A stretch of DNA of 64,000 nucleotides from DASXMT01 sp963812965 (lineage in GTDB: Bacteria; Actinomycetota; Acidimicrobiia; Acidimicrobiales; RAAP-2). Below are positions 25,158-35,933 of this stretch, in pieces (the stretch's first letter is position 1; each line of letters begins with the position of its first letter). The notes under the pieces were generated by a model. It did no database searches. It was given only the letters and a program-made list of their open reading frames with translations, and was not told the DNA's origin. The stretch is from contig CAWEXG010000002.1 of NCBI GenBank assembly GCA_963812965.1, positions 310,001 through 374,000 on the forward strand, read 5' to 3'. Made by a program: the position numbers and the translations under genes.

Positions 25158-25250
25158 CCGAAGGAGCGCTCACACCCCGAGCAGCGCTCGAAGCTCAAGA
25201 TTCCCCAACCAGAAACCAGTTATGACACGAGACCAGCAAAGGAGACAGTC

Positions 25251-26018
25251 ATGAAGGATGAATCAGGAAATCTCGGCGGGTCCGGGGCCGGCCCCGCCGA
25301 AACCCCAAGTCTGCCCGCGGCTGTCGACCGAGCCACCTTCCAGGCCGAACTGGATAGGTTACGGGTTCGGGAGAAGGCGCATACCCGGGAAGGCGACGCG
25401 ATCGCCGCAGCTCGTCGGCGCCTGCCCATGGTCGAGGTGGACCCCACCATTCCGCTGATCGGCCCGCATGGTCCGGTCACTCTGCTCGAAGCGTTCGAGG
25501 GGCGCCGACAGCTGATCGCCTACTACTTCATGTGGAACATCGGCCGACCCGCGGCAGAACAGTGCGAGGGCTGCACGTGGATCACCACTCAGGTCGCGGA
25601 GCTGTCCTACCTTCACTCTCGTGACATCACCTACGCGGTCTTCTGCCAGGGACCCTATGAGGAAAGCGTTCGCTACCGCGACTTCATGGACTGGGACATG
25701 CCGTGGTACTCGGCGCATGCCTCTCTCGACGCACTCCTCGTCGGCCGCCAAATCGGCTTGTTCCACCTCGTGTGCTACGTGCGGGATGGCGACCGCGTCT
25801 TCGAGACCTACTGGACGACTCGTCGCGGTGCAGAGGTGATGGACTACAGCCTCGCGCTCATGGACCTCACTGTGTACGGACGCCAGGAGTCGTGGGAGAG
25901 CTCGCCCCCTGGCTGGCCACAACAGTGGCAAATCGGCTTGCGGACGAACGGACGGCCTATTGCTCAGTGGTCGCGACTCGAAGCTGGACGTTCTGACGAC
26001 CTCGCCGTTGGACCGTGA
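25251..26018 (+). CDS. DUF899 family (thioredoxin-like fold) protein
   Basis: A 255-aa protein. The core is typical of DUF899: REKAHTREGDAIAAARRRLP, YYFMWNIGRPAAEQCEGCTW and DWDMPWYSAHASLDALLVGR. Members adopt a thioredoxin-like fold with a conserved CxxC (here CEGC, within residues about 98-105), but no confirmed substrate is known. The start is supported by a GGAGA site 8-10 nt upstream. It runs toward the convergent ECF41 sigma gene. Codon use is like its neighbours. Confidence 0.85.
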   Translation: MKDESGNLGGSGAGPAETPSLPAAVDRATFQAELDRLRVREKAHTREGDAIAAARRRLPMVEVDPTIPLIGPHGPVTLLEAFEGRRQLIAYYFMWNIGRPAAEQCEGCTWITTQVAELSYLHSRDITYAVFCQGPYEESVRYRDFMDWDMPWYSAHASLDALLVGRQIGLFHLVCYVRDGDRVFETYWTTRRGAEVMDYSLALMDLTVYGRQESWESSPPGWPQQWQIGLRTNGRPIAQWSRLEAGRSDDLAVGP

Positions 26019-26079
26019 TCGTCGGTAGCGTCCCGCACACCTCAACTTCCAGCATCGCGATGGCATTTCATGGAGCTGC

Positions 26080-26964
26080 TCACTGAGTTCTCCCCTGACG
26101 GAGGAATTCGATTTCGATCTCCCCGAGGACATCGTCGTCCGCGATCATCTCGATCTTGGTCACCTTGCCTGCCACCACCGTGAAATCGAAAGCAACTTTC
26201 GTCGTGCCACCCTGTGACCACACCACCCCAGCGAGTCCGTCGAGCAGTGCTGTGCGAGCGGCTTTCGCCCCGCCAGAGAACCGCGATGCAACGTCGTTGG
26301 GTCCAATCAAGCTCGGTGGGGCACCCATAGCGACTGCGGCTAGATCGGCCACGAGCTCGACATCAGGGCTGAGGAGCGAGAGCAGCATCTCGAAGTCCCC
26401 GGACTTCGCAGCGGTGAGGAACGCATCGACTATCTCGTGTTGCCGCTGCGGGTTAGAGGTTGGATCTTCAGCTATGCGAACCCGCCGACGTGCCCTGCTG
26501 GCAAGCTGTCGACAGGCTTCTGGAGACTTGCCAAGGATTTCGGCAATCTCCTCATAGGAGACGGCGAACGTGTCGTGGAGCACGAAAGAGATCCGCTCGG
26601 CTGGCGTGAGTCTGTCGAGAACGATGAGGAGTGCCTCACCAATCGATTCAGCGAGGATGGTTTGATCCTCAGGCGTCATGGCAGATCGCAAGGGGAACTG
26701 CTCGACGTTGGCGGAGTCGTCGATGGATTCGGAGGGACGCCGTTGCCGGCTTCGGAGCGTATTGAGGCAGATCCGCGAGATGACGGTCGTCAACCAGCCT
26801 GTGAGGTTCTCGATATCGCCTACATCTGCCGTCGACAGGCGGAGCCAGGTCTCCTGCAGGGCATCGTCGGCGTCTTCCACATTGCCGAGGATCCGAAACG
26901 CCACGGTACGAAGATGCGGCCGGTTTGCTTCGAATTGGTCCGCCAGTGATCTCGCCTGATCCAT
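26080..26964 (-). CDS. ECF41-type RNA polymerase sigma factor (SigJ-like) with SnoaL-like C-terminus
   Basis: A 294-aa protein. Sigma region 2 (residues 5-75: FEANRPHLRTVAFRILGNVE, DADDALQETWLRLS) and region 4 (about 112-165: RLTPAERISFVLHDTFAVSY, EEIAEILGKSPEACRQLASR) are clear. A C-terminal SnoaL-like domain (about 175-290) follows, typical of ECF41, where it controls the sigma activity in place of an anti-sigma factor. It is divergent from a small VOC gene. ECF41 regulons usually contain one neighbouring small oxidoreductase, carboxymuconolactone decarboxylase or epimerase gene. A matching TGTCACA box lies in the divergent region. Confidence 0.9.
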   Translation of the reverse strand: MDQARSLADQFEANRPHLRTVAFRILGNVEDADDALQETWLRLSTADVGDIENLTGWLTTVISRICLNTLRSRQRRPSESIDDSANVEQFPLRSAMTPEDQTILAESIGEALLIVLDRLTPAERISFVLHDTFAVSYEEIAEILGKSPEACRQLASRARRRVRIAEDPTSNPQRQHEIVDAFLTAAKSGDFEMLLSLLSPDVELVADLAAVAMGAPPSLIGPNDVASRFSGGAKAARTALLDGLAGVVWSQGGTTKVAFDFTVVAGKVTKIEMIADDDVLGEIEIEFLRQGRTQ

Positions 26965-26965
26965 G

Positions 26966-26992
26966 TGTCACATTCTCCTAGGCTCCGGTGTC
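26966..26992 (+). promoter_or_regulatory. Candidate ECF41-type promoter for the VOC gene
   Basis: TGTCACA (26966-26972), a 16-bp spacer, then TGTC (26989-26992). The known ECF41 pattern is TGTCACA, about 16 bp, then CGTC or CGTA, so the -10 element differs at one base. It lies 49 bp before the ATG of the VOC gene at 27041. Confidence 0.4.
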
Positions 26993-27040
26993 ATAGACAT
27001 TGACCCACGAGCGTGGTGAAACGTGACAGGAGGAGATCCC

Positions 27041-27394
27041 ATGCCAGTTCAGTGCAATACCGTGCTCTATCCCGTGAAAGATCTTGACAAGGCGAGGGCG
27101 CTCTTCACTACCTTGTTCGGTGCCGATCCCCATGTCGATTCGCCTTACTACGTCGGTTTCTCTGTCAACGGTGCCGAGATCGGCCTCGTTCCCAGCGGAC
27201 ACGACCAAGGCATGACAGGACCTATCCCGTTCTTCGATGTCGATGACATTTCCACTACCCTCGGTGCCCTCCAGGGTGCTGGAGCGCAGGTGGTTCAAGA
27301 GCCGACCGATGTGGGCCAAGGGATGCTCGTCGCAAAGGTCAGCGACGCCGACGGCAACGACATCGGACTGAGGCAGCCGCCGGCTAACGCCTAG
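27041..27394 (+). CDS. VOC (glyoxalase-like) protein, probable ECF41 target
   Basis: A 117-aa single VOC domain from the ATG at 27041, with GGAGGAG just upstream; an earlier GTG at 27023 is less convincing. MPVQCNTVLYPVKDLDKARA, YYVGFSVNGAEIGLVPSG and VSDADGNDIGLRQPP are typical of the fold. The family binds metal and acts on small electrophiles or as a resistance protein, but the reaction is unknown. The divergent position from the sigma factor and the TGTCACA box suggest it is the gene that sigma factor switches on. Confidence 0.88.
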   Translation: MPVQCNTVLYPVKDLDKARALFTTLFGADPHVDSPYYVGFSVNGAEIGLVPSGHDQGMTGPIPFFDVDDISTTLGALQGAGAQVVQEPTDVGQGMLVAKVSDADGNDIGLRQPPANA

Positions 27395-27493
27395 GTGCTC
27401 ACGGTCAGGCCGTTCGAAGTTGGTCAGATCGAGCCAGGCGATGCCGACGGAGACCGTGAAGATGGCTCCGTCTAATAGAGAGACACGATAAGC

Positions 27494-29953
<2,460 letters not shown>

Positions 29954-30091
29954 CCGAGGCCTTGGCGGGCGCCACGAGACAGGCTCTCTCATCTGTTGAC
30001 CGGGCGACTCAGGTGCTCCAGGACAATGGTTCGCTTACGTAGAGTTCAGTGCACCCAGTGCCGGGCCGCCCCCGTGGTCCGTGTATCGGGT

Positions 30092-30137
30092 CGTACCGAA
30101 CACGGTGTACGCGTTCGGTACGGCCGAACCGTTCGGT
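30092..30137. repeat. Inverted and repeated GTTCGGT sites before the DUF4118 gene
   Basis: CGTACCGAAC (30092-30101) and GTTCGGTACG (30113-30122) form a perfect 10-bp inverted repeat with an 11-nt loop. They are followed by CCGAA-CCG-TTCGG (30124-30136). The motif GTTCGGT or its complement occurs three times within 46 bp. This could be an operator cluster or the terminator of the UvrA-like gene 140 bp upstream. Confidence 0.5.
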
Positions 30138-30215
30138 GCCACCCGTTGGCGTTTCTGAATCTCAGCCTGCTGTTGATACAACCTTCCAGTCCGGAAGAGC
30201 TCAACAAGGGTTGAA

Positions 30216-30998
30216 GTGGCAGACTGGATGGAGGCACAAAGCGAGGTGGTTATGGAGCGTCTCGATCGTCATCGAAATGGAGTCGTCAACGTCTTGGCCG
30301 TACTCCTCCCTCTTGGGGTAGCCGCGATCCTTGTACCCTTTCGATCGAGCTTCGCCAATACCGCCTCGGCACTCGTTCTCGTCGCTGTGATCGCTGCCAT
30401 CGCGGTGATTGGCAACCGAACTGCTGGGTTCCTGGCCACCCTCTCTGCGACCGTATGGTTTGACTTCTTCCTGACCCGGCCCTTTGAACAGTTCACGATC
30501 ACCCACCGCCCCGACATCGAGACCGCGGTGAGTCTCTTCGTCGTAGGTATTGTCGTCACCGAGCTGGCGGCTCGTAATCGATTCCACCATCAGGCAGCTA
30601 CCCAGGAGTCCGACTACGTAGGGCTGCTTTACGCCATGTCGGAGCTGGCCGCGTCCGGTGCACCGGCTCATGATGTGATCGAGTGGGCGCGGAGCGAGCT
30701 CGTCACCCTTCTGCACCTACGGTCCTGTCGGTACGATGGAGGCCGGTCTGAGCGGCCTATGGCGCGTATCCAACACGACGGCCGCGTCATTCACGGGGGT
30801 TTGCTCTGGAGAGTCGATCAGATGGGCCTCCCGGGACCCGAGATCGAGTTGCAGGTCCAGGGCCGAGGACAGCTACTTGGTCGATTCGTACTCACACCAA
30901 CCCCGGGATTACCGGTATCGCTGCAGCGACGGGTAGTCGCTGTGGCCCTGGCAGATCAGGTCGGGTCGGTCCTCACTCCTCGACTTCGGTCGGCCTGA
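30216..30998 (+). CDS. DUF4118 (KdpD-like sensor membrane) protein
   Basis: About 260 aa from a GTG at 30216; an ATG at 30252 is the alternative. Residues 20-115 contain three or four hydrophobic helices (VVNVLAVLLPLGVAAILVPF, ALVLVAVIAAIAVIGNR, TAVSLFVVGIVVTELAARNR) and the motif TVWFDFFLTRPFEQFTITHR. These are the DUF4118 four-helix membrane module seen in KdpD sensor kinases. The C-terminal half is a soluble GAF-like region without kinase motifs. It is therefore a stand-alone membrane sensor or regulator with no visible partner. Confidence 0.8.
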   Translation: MADWMEAQSEVVMERLDRHRNGVVNVLAVLLPLGVAAILVPFRSSFANTASALVLVAVIAAIAVIGNRTAGFLATLSATVWFDFFLTRPFEQFTITHRPDIETAVSLFVVGIVVTELAARNRFHHQAATQESDYVGLLYAMSELAASGAPAHDVIEWARSELVTLLHLRSCRYDGGRSERPMARIQHDGRVIHGGLLWRVDQMGLPGPEIELQVQGRGQLLGRFVLTPTPGLPVSLQRRVVAVALADQVGSVLTPRLRSA

Positions 30999-31175
30999 AC
31001 CGGTTCAGCGCTGCTTCTTGTTGCCGAGGCCTTTCGCCTCGAGGACCGGAGTCACGCGATCTCCTCGTCGATGGCGGAACGAACCGTCTTGCGAAGAACC
31101 TAGATAACTGTGGCGACCAGGATGTGGAGAGTCAAGTCAGGGGATCGTGACACCGATGAATTGAACGAACCAACC

Positions 31176-31772
31176 TCACTTCACGACCCTGTAGTCGATG
31201 AAGGTGGCAAACGGCGACTGACGTACTCCGAGATGCTCGAGCTCCAGCGAGTCTGAGAACCCTTCGAAGAGCCGCTTTCCGGAACCGAGCACTACCGGGG
31301 CGATGATGATCGTGAGCTCGTCGACGAGTCCAGCAGCCAAGGCTTGGCGGATGACCTGAGCACCTCCCATCACATGTACCTGCTTGTCACCGGCGACCGC
31401 CCCGGCCCGCTCGACCGCCTCGGACAGACTGCCGACGAAGGTGAAGTCCTCGCCCGGTGGTTGCTCCTCGGGACGGTGAGTGACCACGAAGAACGGGATT
31501 TCCCAGGGATTCTTGTCACCCCAATGCCCGGCTGCTTCATAGGTTCCCCTCCCGGCGATCACCGCACCGTTGGCCCCGAGGACCTCCTCCAGCCAGGCCT
31601 TGTCCTTGCCGGTCGCCTCACCCCGCTCGGGTGAGTCGTAACGCCATGGCCCGCCGAAGACCCAGTAGTGCAGGCGCTCACCGCCGATCCCGAGGCCACA
31701 GCCAGGGCCGTCGTTTGGTCCGGTGATGTAACCGTCTACCGACATGGTGATCCCTGCGACGACCTTGCCCAT
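31176..31772 (-). CDS. Dihydrofolate reductase family (RibD C-terminal-like) protein
   Basis: A 198-aa protein. MGKVVAGITMSVDGYITGPN, GAVIAGRGTYEAAGHWGDKN, FFVVTHRPEEQPPGEDFTFV and VHVMGGAQVIRQALAAGLVD are diagnostic of the RibD/DHFR-like reductase fold. These are NADPH-dependent reductases of unassigned substrate. They are distinct from true DHFR, which lacks the SVDGYITG start. Length and termini are normal. It is divergent from the small gene at 31913. Confidence 0.9.
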   Translation of the reverse strand: MGKVVAGITMSVDGYITGPNDGPGCGLGIGGERLHYWVFGGPWRYDSPERGEATGKDKAWLEEVLGANGAVIAGRGTYEAAGHWGDKNPWEIPFFVVTHRPEEQPPGEDFTFVGSLSEAVERAGAVAGDKQVHVMGGAQVIRQALAAGLVDELTIIIAPVVLGSGKRLFEGFSDSLELEHLGVRQSPFATFIDYRVVK

Positions 31773-31912
31773 GACTTCCTCCTCTGATGATCAGATGCTC
31801 TGTCGTTCATAACAGCACCGATGATGAGTCCGACGGTTGTGGCGGACGAAACTCATCGCTCGATGATGGCTCGCCGACCGACCAAGACTTTCGAATATGC
31901 GATGCTGCTCAT

Positions 31913-32275
31913 GTGGATCTCGGCGCAAAGTTCCAGCTCAAACCCGGCCAGCGCATCGAGAGTGTGCAGATTCCCGACTCGGTGGTATCGGCACTGCCTT
32001 CCTCGGGAACGGCCGGGGCTGGGGCCGATGAGCACGAGGCGGCCTTGTTCGTCTTCGTCGTCGACAGCGCCGCGTTGGAGGCGCACCGGAAGCGGATCGT
32101 CGACGCTGTGGCGAGCGATCGCCTGACCTGGGTGGCGTATCCGAAGTCAGGACAGCTTGGTACCGATCTGAACCGGGACTCCCTTGCAGCGTCCCTCACA
32201 GCCAGTGGCGTCCAACCGGTGCGTCAGGTTGCCGTGGACAACGTCTGGTCGGCGCTGCGGTTTCGACCGGGCTGA
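31913..32275 (+). CDS. Small conserved protein with DLNRDSL motif
   Basis: About 120 aa from the GTG at 31913 (MDLGAKFQLKPGQRIESVQI). The open frame extends further upstream but without conserved features. AALFVFVVDSAALEAHRKRI, VAYPKSGQLGTDLNRDSLAA and VQPVRQVAVDNVWSALRFRP are shared by a family of small bacterial proteins I recognise only as uncharacterised. No catalytic residues can be named. The N-terminus carries the KPGQ turn usual for that family, which supports the chosen start. Confidence 0.65.
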   Translation: MDLGAKFQLKPGQRIESVQIPDSVVSALPSSGTAGAGADEHEAALFVFVVDSAALEAHRKRIVDAVASDRLTWVAYPKSGQLGTDLNRDSLAASLTASGVQPVRQVAVDNVWSALRFRPG

Positions 32276-32380
32276 TCGGCTCTTCAGCAGGTCAACGGAG
32301 GGTTGGCGGCGCAGGTACTCTCCGCGCCGCAGGCCTCGCCTCGAGGTTGGTCACAATCTCGAAATTACTTAACACATCAC

Positions 32381-32410
32381 TTGACTATTCTTGTCTAAAA
32401 AATCTACACT
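32381..32410 (+). promoter_or_regulatory. Promoter of the ArsR/SRPBCC pair, probably leaderless
   Basis: TTGACT (32381-32386), an 18-bp gap, then TACACT (32405-32410). The expected transcription start is about 32416-32418, which is the ATG at 32418. ACTTA (32408-32412) and TAAGT (32422-32426) form a partial inverted repeat over the start codon, a possible self-repression site. Confidence 0.45.
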
Positions 32411-32417
32411 TAGGTAT

Positions 32418-32774
32418 ATGGTTAAGTATGAGCTGAGCCTCGACCGGGTGCTTCAAGCATTGTCGGACCCAACCAGGCGGGCCATCGTCGAGCGCCTGGT
32501 GGCTGGCCCGGCGTCGGTGACCCAGCTCGCTGAGCCGTTCTCGATATCGCTGCCCGCGGTGCTCCAGCACGTTGGCGTCCTGGAGGAAGCCGGCGTTGTG
32601 CACACCGAGAAGGCGGGACGGGTCCGCAGCTGTTGGATCGAGCCAACCGCCCTACGTGCTGTCGAGGCGTGGGTCGTCGCCCAGCACACCGTCTGGGAAC
32701 GCCGTCTCGATCGCCTTGATACCGAGCTGAGCGGGCAATCCCGAGCCGCAGACCGTACAAGAGAGAGGAAATGA
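32418..32774 (+). CDS. ArsR-family regulator (SRPBCC-paired)
   Basis: About 118 aa from the ATG at 32418 (MVKYELSLDRVLQALSDPTR). An upstream TTG at 32391 overlaps the promoter and is less likely. ALSDPTRRAIVERLVAGPAS, VTQLAEPFSISLPAVLQHVG and VLEEAGVVHTEKAGRVRSCW form the winged helix. There is no Cys metal site. The gene ends 3 bp before the SRPBCC gene, an ArsR-SRPBCC pair with the opposite order to the pair near 23.6 kb. Confidence 0.9.
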   Translation: MVKYELSLDRVLQALSDPTRRAIVERLVAGPASVTQLAEPFSISLPAVLQHVGVLEEAGVVHTEKAGRVRSCWIEPTALRAVEAWVVAQHTVWERRLDRLDTELSGQSRAADRTRERK

Positions 32775-32777
32775 GCT

Positions 32778-33221
32778 ATGACCGAACGAAACGTCGCGCA
32801 CGCCACTATTACCCTCGAGCGCCACTACGGATGCTCGCCTGACCAAGTGTTCGCTGCCTGGGCCGATCCGAACACGAAGGCCCGCTGGTTCGCCAGCGGC
32901 GAGCCAAGCTACCAGCTCGACTTCCGTGTCGGTGGGATCGAACGGACCACCGCCGTCTACGACGGCAAAACCATCACCTGGGAAGCGCTCTACCGTGAGA
33001 TCGTGACGAACGAGCGCATCGTCTACACCGCTGTGCTCTACGAAGGAGAGACGGTAGCCACCGTCTCGCAAGCGACCGTCGAGCTCGTCGCCGAGAACGG
33101 TGGCACGATGCTCGTGCTCATCGAACAGGGCGCTTATCTCGACAACCGCGAGCTACCCGAATGGCGAGAGCAGGGCACGGCCGAGTGGCTCGATGCTCTG
33201 GGGCGCTACCTCGACAGCTGA
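32778..33221 (+). CDS. SRPBCC (AHSA1-like) protein, second copy type
   Basis: A 147-aa protein. ITLERHYGCSPDQVFAAWAD, PNTKARWFASGEPSYQLDFR and VGGIERTTAVYDGKTITWEA are typical of the AHSA1 START fold. It is co-transcribed with the ArsR regulator 3 bp upstream. The ligand and physiological role are unknown. The 3' end carries a tandem 12-bp duplication that provides a second in-frame stop codon. Confidence 0.88.
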   Translation: MTERNVAHATITLERHYGCSPDQVFAAWADPNTKARWFASGEPSYQLDFRVGGIERTTAVYDGKTITWEALYREIVTNERIVYTAVLYEGETVATVSQATVELVAENGGTMLVLIEQGAYLDNRELPEWREQGTAEWLDALGRYLDS

Positions 33222-33241
33222 ACACCCGGGTGAACACCTGG
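33219..33241 (+). repeat. Tandem duplication across the SRPBCC stop codon
   Basis: TGAACACCCGGG (33219-33230) is followed by TGAACACCTGG (33231-33241). The second TGA is 12 bp after the first, in the same frame, so it acts as a backup stop. Confidence 0.6.
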
Positions 33242-33310
33242 TGACTGTTTGGGTCGGGCACTTCATCGCCCTGAGGGCAATGCGACCAGCGTTGCTGGAC
33301 TGAGGACGGA

Positions 33311-33907
33311 TCAGGCGCCCGGCAGCGCTTGTGTTGTTTGAGCGCTGGTCGCATGCTGCTGCAGGTTGAGCTCACAGAAACCGTCTGAACCGATGTTGAG
33401 GCCGATGTTGCTGATGTTGTAAAGGTGCTCGCTTGCAACGAGCCATACGATGTCGCAGATCTCGCGCTCGCTGTAGTAGCGAGCGAGCCGCGCGAACGTA
33501 TCGGGATCGACCTCTCTGTTTTTCGTGAGCTCCGTCGCATAGTCCAGCGCAGCGCGCTCCGCGTCGGTAAACAGGGGGCTGGTTTGGTACTCCTCCAGCG
33601 CATCGAAGCGCGCCGCGTTGTCCGTTGACTCTTTCATGGCATACCACCTGGCGGCATCCATGCAGAAGAGACAGGTGTTGATGCTCGCGACCCGCTCACG
33701 GATGAGCACAGCGGTCTTCGACGGCAGCTGGAGCTTCTTGTCCAGTCTGGACACTTTGCCGTAGAAGTTGCCGAACGAGACTGGCATGCGCGCTGCGAAC
33801 ACGCTGAGCGGTGTCATCACCTTGCCGAACTGGCGACGACTGAAGGCAAACACCACCTTCATGATGAGACCCCTCGGCTTCTCGATGGGAGGGAGGTACG
33901 TGGCCAT
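33311..33907 (-). CDS. Carboxymuconolactone decarboxylase / AhpD-like protein
   Basis: A 198-aa protein. The active-site helix INTCLFCMDAARWYAMKEST carries the CxxC pair of AhpD-like peroxidase/disulfide proteins, with an upstream helix LPSKTAVLIRERVAS. The C-terminus DIVWLVASEHLYNISNIGLN is typical of the group. These proteins reduce peroxides or act as lactone decarboxylases; the CxxC favours a redox role. The ATG at 33907 follows GAGAGGAGA. It stands alone and could belong to the ECF41 regulon, but no TGTCACA box is seen upstream. Confidence 0.88.
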   Translation of the reverse strand: MATYLPPIEKPRGLIMKVVFAFSRRQFGKVMTPLSVFAARMPVSFGNFYGKVSRLDKKLQLPSKTAVLIRERVASINTCLFCMDAARWYAMKESTDNAARFDALEEYQTSPLFTDAERAALDYATELTKNREVDPDTFARLARYYSEREICDIVWLVASEHLYNISNIGLNIGSDGFCELNLQQHATSAQTTQALPGA

Positions 33908-34114
33908 GGTCGGTCTCCTCTCTGGTCGTTCGATACCCGCGTTCTGCGGTCACTTCTACGGCACTTAGTAATTGTAGTGATGGGTTGCTCCTGGTGGTAT
34001 TGCCAGATATGGGCTAACCGCATGCCTAGACCGAATTTCCCCAGAGAGCGGGTATTGCCTGGATGAGCTGCGTTGCAACGCCGTGGGTTGCCATACGGCA
34101 GGTAACGTCGTCTC

Positions 34115-34694
34115 GTGCACTCCTTGGCGGCAGCGCCACCCCTTGCTCGAGGACTCTTGGTGGGCACGGTGGTTATCTGGGTGGTGCTGGAGCTGCGCCA
34201 GAGTGTCAACTACCGACCCGAAGCGGTCACGGCCGACAAGGGCAGCCGACCTTTCCTGCGACTCGCCGTACTGGTTGGCGTTGTCATGGCCATCGTGGTC
34301 TCACGAGCGGCGCCAGGCGCGGCGATCCGGCCCGGCGCCTCCTGGATCGGGCTCGGCCTTCTCTGGTGCGGCATCGCCTTGCGGTTCTGGAGCTTCCGGA
34401 CGCTGGGTCGATACTTCACTTTCACTGTCCAAACGAGCACGGATCAGCCAGTGATCACCGACGGGCCCTACCGGGTGATCCGACACCCGAGCTACGCCGG
34501 GGTTCTCCTGGCCGTCATGGGTCTGGGTCTCTCCACCCTGAAATTGGTGGTCGCTCGTCTGTCTCACCGTTGCCGTGATATGCGGCCTCGTGTTCCGGAT
34601 CCGGGTGGAGGAGCGAGCCCTACTGCAGGATCTCGGGGATGACTACCGCAACTACGCGACCACGCATAAGCGGCTCATTCCCTTCATCTGGTGA
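34115..34694 (+). CDS. Isoprenylcysteine carboxyl methyltransferase (ICMT)-family membrane protein, one frameshift
   Basis: Up to about 34540 the frame encodes membrane helices and the SAM-binding motif GPYRVIRHPSYAGVLLAVMG. There one extra A (AAATTGG at 34541) shifts the frame. The remaining part, VCLTVAVICGLVFRIRVEER, then ALLQDLGDDYRNYATTHKRL and a C-terminal Trp, lies in the other frame to the stop at 34694. The rebuilt protein is about 192 aa, usual for bacterial ICMT-like methyltransferases. The substrate in bacteria is unknown. The insertion in an A run makes a sequence error likely. Confidence 0.8.
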
Positions 34695-34723
34695 CGGTTG
34701 CTGTGTTCGAGCTCGGCATCTTC

Positions 34724-35131
34724 TCATGGGGCGGCTGTGAGCTCAGCCAGCAGGGCTTGGACGCGTCTGTCGATCTCTTCGACGATGTGGCGGACCGTTT
34801 CCACCGGTTGACCGGCAGGATCGTCGAGCTCCCACTCGACGTAGCGCTTGCCAGGGTAGAGCGGGCAGGTATCACCGCAGCCCATGGTGACGATGATGTC
34901 GACGGTCTGTGCGAGGTCATCGCTGAGGAGCTTGGGGAGTTCGTGGCTCGGATCAAGGCCCCGTTCACGCAGGATTGTTACGACGGAGGAGTTGAGCTGG
35001 GTGGCAGGCTCGGACCCGGCCGAGAGGACTTCGACTCGGCCTTCCGCGTAGTGGTCGAGCAGGACGCGAGCAGCAACACTGCGCCCGGCGTTGTGGGTGC
35101 ACAGAAAGAGTACGACGGGTTTGTCGTTCAC
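34724..35131 (-). CDS. arsC: Arsenate reductase ArsC (low-molecular-weight phosphatase type)
   Basis: A 135-aa protein from a GTG start overlapping the aquaporin stop. The phosphatase-like loop CTHNAGRS (residues about 11-18) carries the catalytic Cys and the Arg. Further cysteines (MGCGDTCP, about 82-89) occupy the region used in thioredoxin-coupled ArsC. It reduces arsenate to arsenite in the cytoplasm, and the aquaporin next to it then lets arsenite leave. The gene is last in the ars operon. Tyrosine phosphatase activity is possible but unlikely in this setting. Confidence 0.9.
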   Translation of the reverse strand: MNDKPVVLFLCTHNAGRSVAARVLLDHYAEGRVEVLSAGSEPATQLNSSVVTILRERGLDPSHELPKLLSDDLAQTVDIIVTMGCGDTCPLYPGKRYVEWELDDPAGQPVETVRHIVEEIDRRVQALLAELTAAP

Positions 35132-35925
35132 TTGGATTCTTCCGGCTCGATACGTAGCGCCGATGCGAAAGCGGCCGAAGGAGCCGCTTGTTCTATCGTC
35201 ACGGCCGCAGTAAGTGCGTCAGGATGAGGAACGACTACCTCGGCGGCCTCGGCGGACGTCAACTTCGGGTAGAGCACTTTGATCACAACGAAGGCGAGTG
35301 CCCCACCCACCACTTGAGCACCGACGAAGGTCGGTACGGAGGAGGGGGCGATGCCGGCGAAGCTGTCGGAGAACATGCGCCCGATGGTGATCGCCGGGTT
35401 GGCGAAGCTGGTCGAGCTGGTGAAGAAGTAGGCGGCGCCGATATAGGCGCCCACTGCCGCAGGGGTGGACCGCCCCCGGCCGGTTCGGGCCAGGGCGAAG
35501 ATGATGAGCAACAGTCCCAGTGTGGCGACGACTTCGGAGAGGAAGTGGGCGCCGGAGGCCCGATGCCTGGTTGAGACGCTGACCGCCGCACGGCTGAACA
35601 TGACGTTCGCCACCACAGCCCCGCCGATACAGCCGGCTACTTGGGCGGGGAGGTAAGCGAGGGCGTGTCGCCAGCGCAGACCTCCGAACGCGGCGTCGAC
35701 ACACGACACGATCGGGTTGAGATGTGCGCCGGATACGGGACCGACCATCAAGATGACGGCAAAGAGCCCCGCTGCAGTTGCCGCAGCGTTCTCGAACAGC
35801 TGCAGCCCGACGTCTCCAGGCGAGAGCTGTTGGGCGGCGATCCCCGAGCCGATGACGATGGCAGCGAGGAAGGCACTTCCGAGCAGCTCGGCCAGAAGGC
35901 ATCGCCAGAGGTGTCGTTCAGTCAT
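35128..35925 (-). CDS. Aquaporin/MIP family channel in the ars operon
   Basis: About 265 aa from the ATG at 35925, which starts 9 bp after the stop of the upstream gene. Six hydrophobic segments occur with two selectivity loops: HLNPIVS (an NPI variant of NPA) and FANPAITIGR. Channels of this group in arsenic operons pass arsenite out of the cell down its gradient, replacing the ArsB/Acr3 pump. The substitution in the first loop is common in glyceroporin-like members. The GTG start of arsC overlaps the stop. Confidence 0.85.
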   Translation of the reverse strand: MTERHLWRCLLAELLGSAFLAAIVIGSGIAAQQLSPGDVGLQLFENAAATAAGLFAVILMVGPVSGAHLNPIVSCVDAAFGGLRWRHALAYLPAQVAGCIGGAVVANVMFSRAAVSVSTRHRASGAHFLSEVVATLGLLLIIFALARTGRGRSTPAAVGAYIGAAYFFTSSTSFANPAITIGRMFSDSFAGIAPSSVPTFVGAQVVGGALAFVVIKVLYPKLTSAEAAEVVVPHPDALTAAVTIEQAAPSAAFASALRIEPEESK

Positions 35926-35933
35926 CGTATTTT

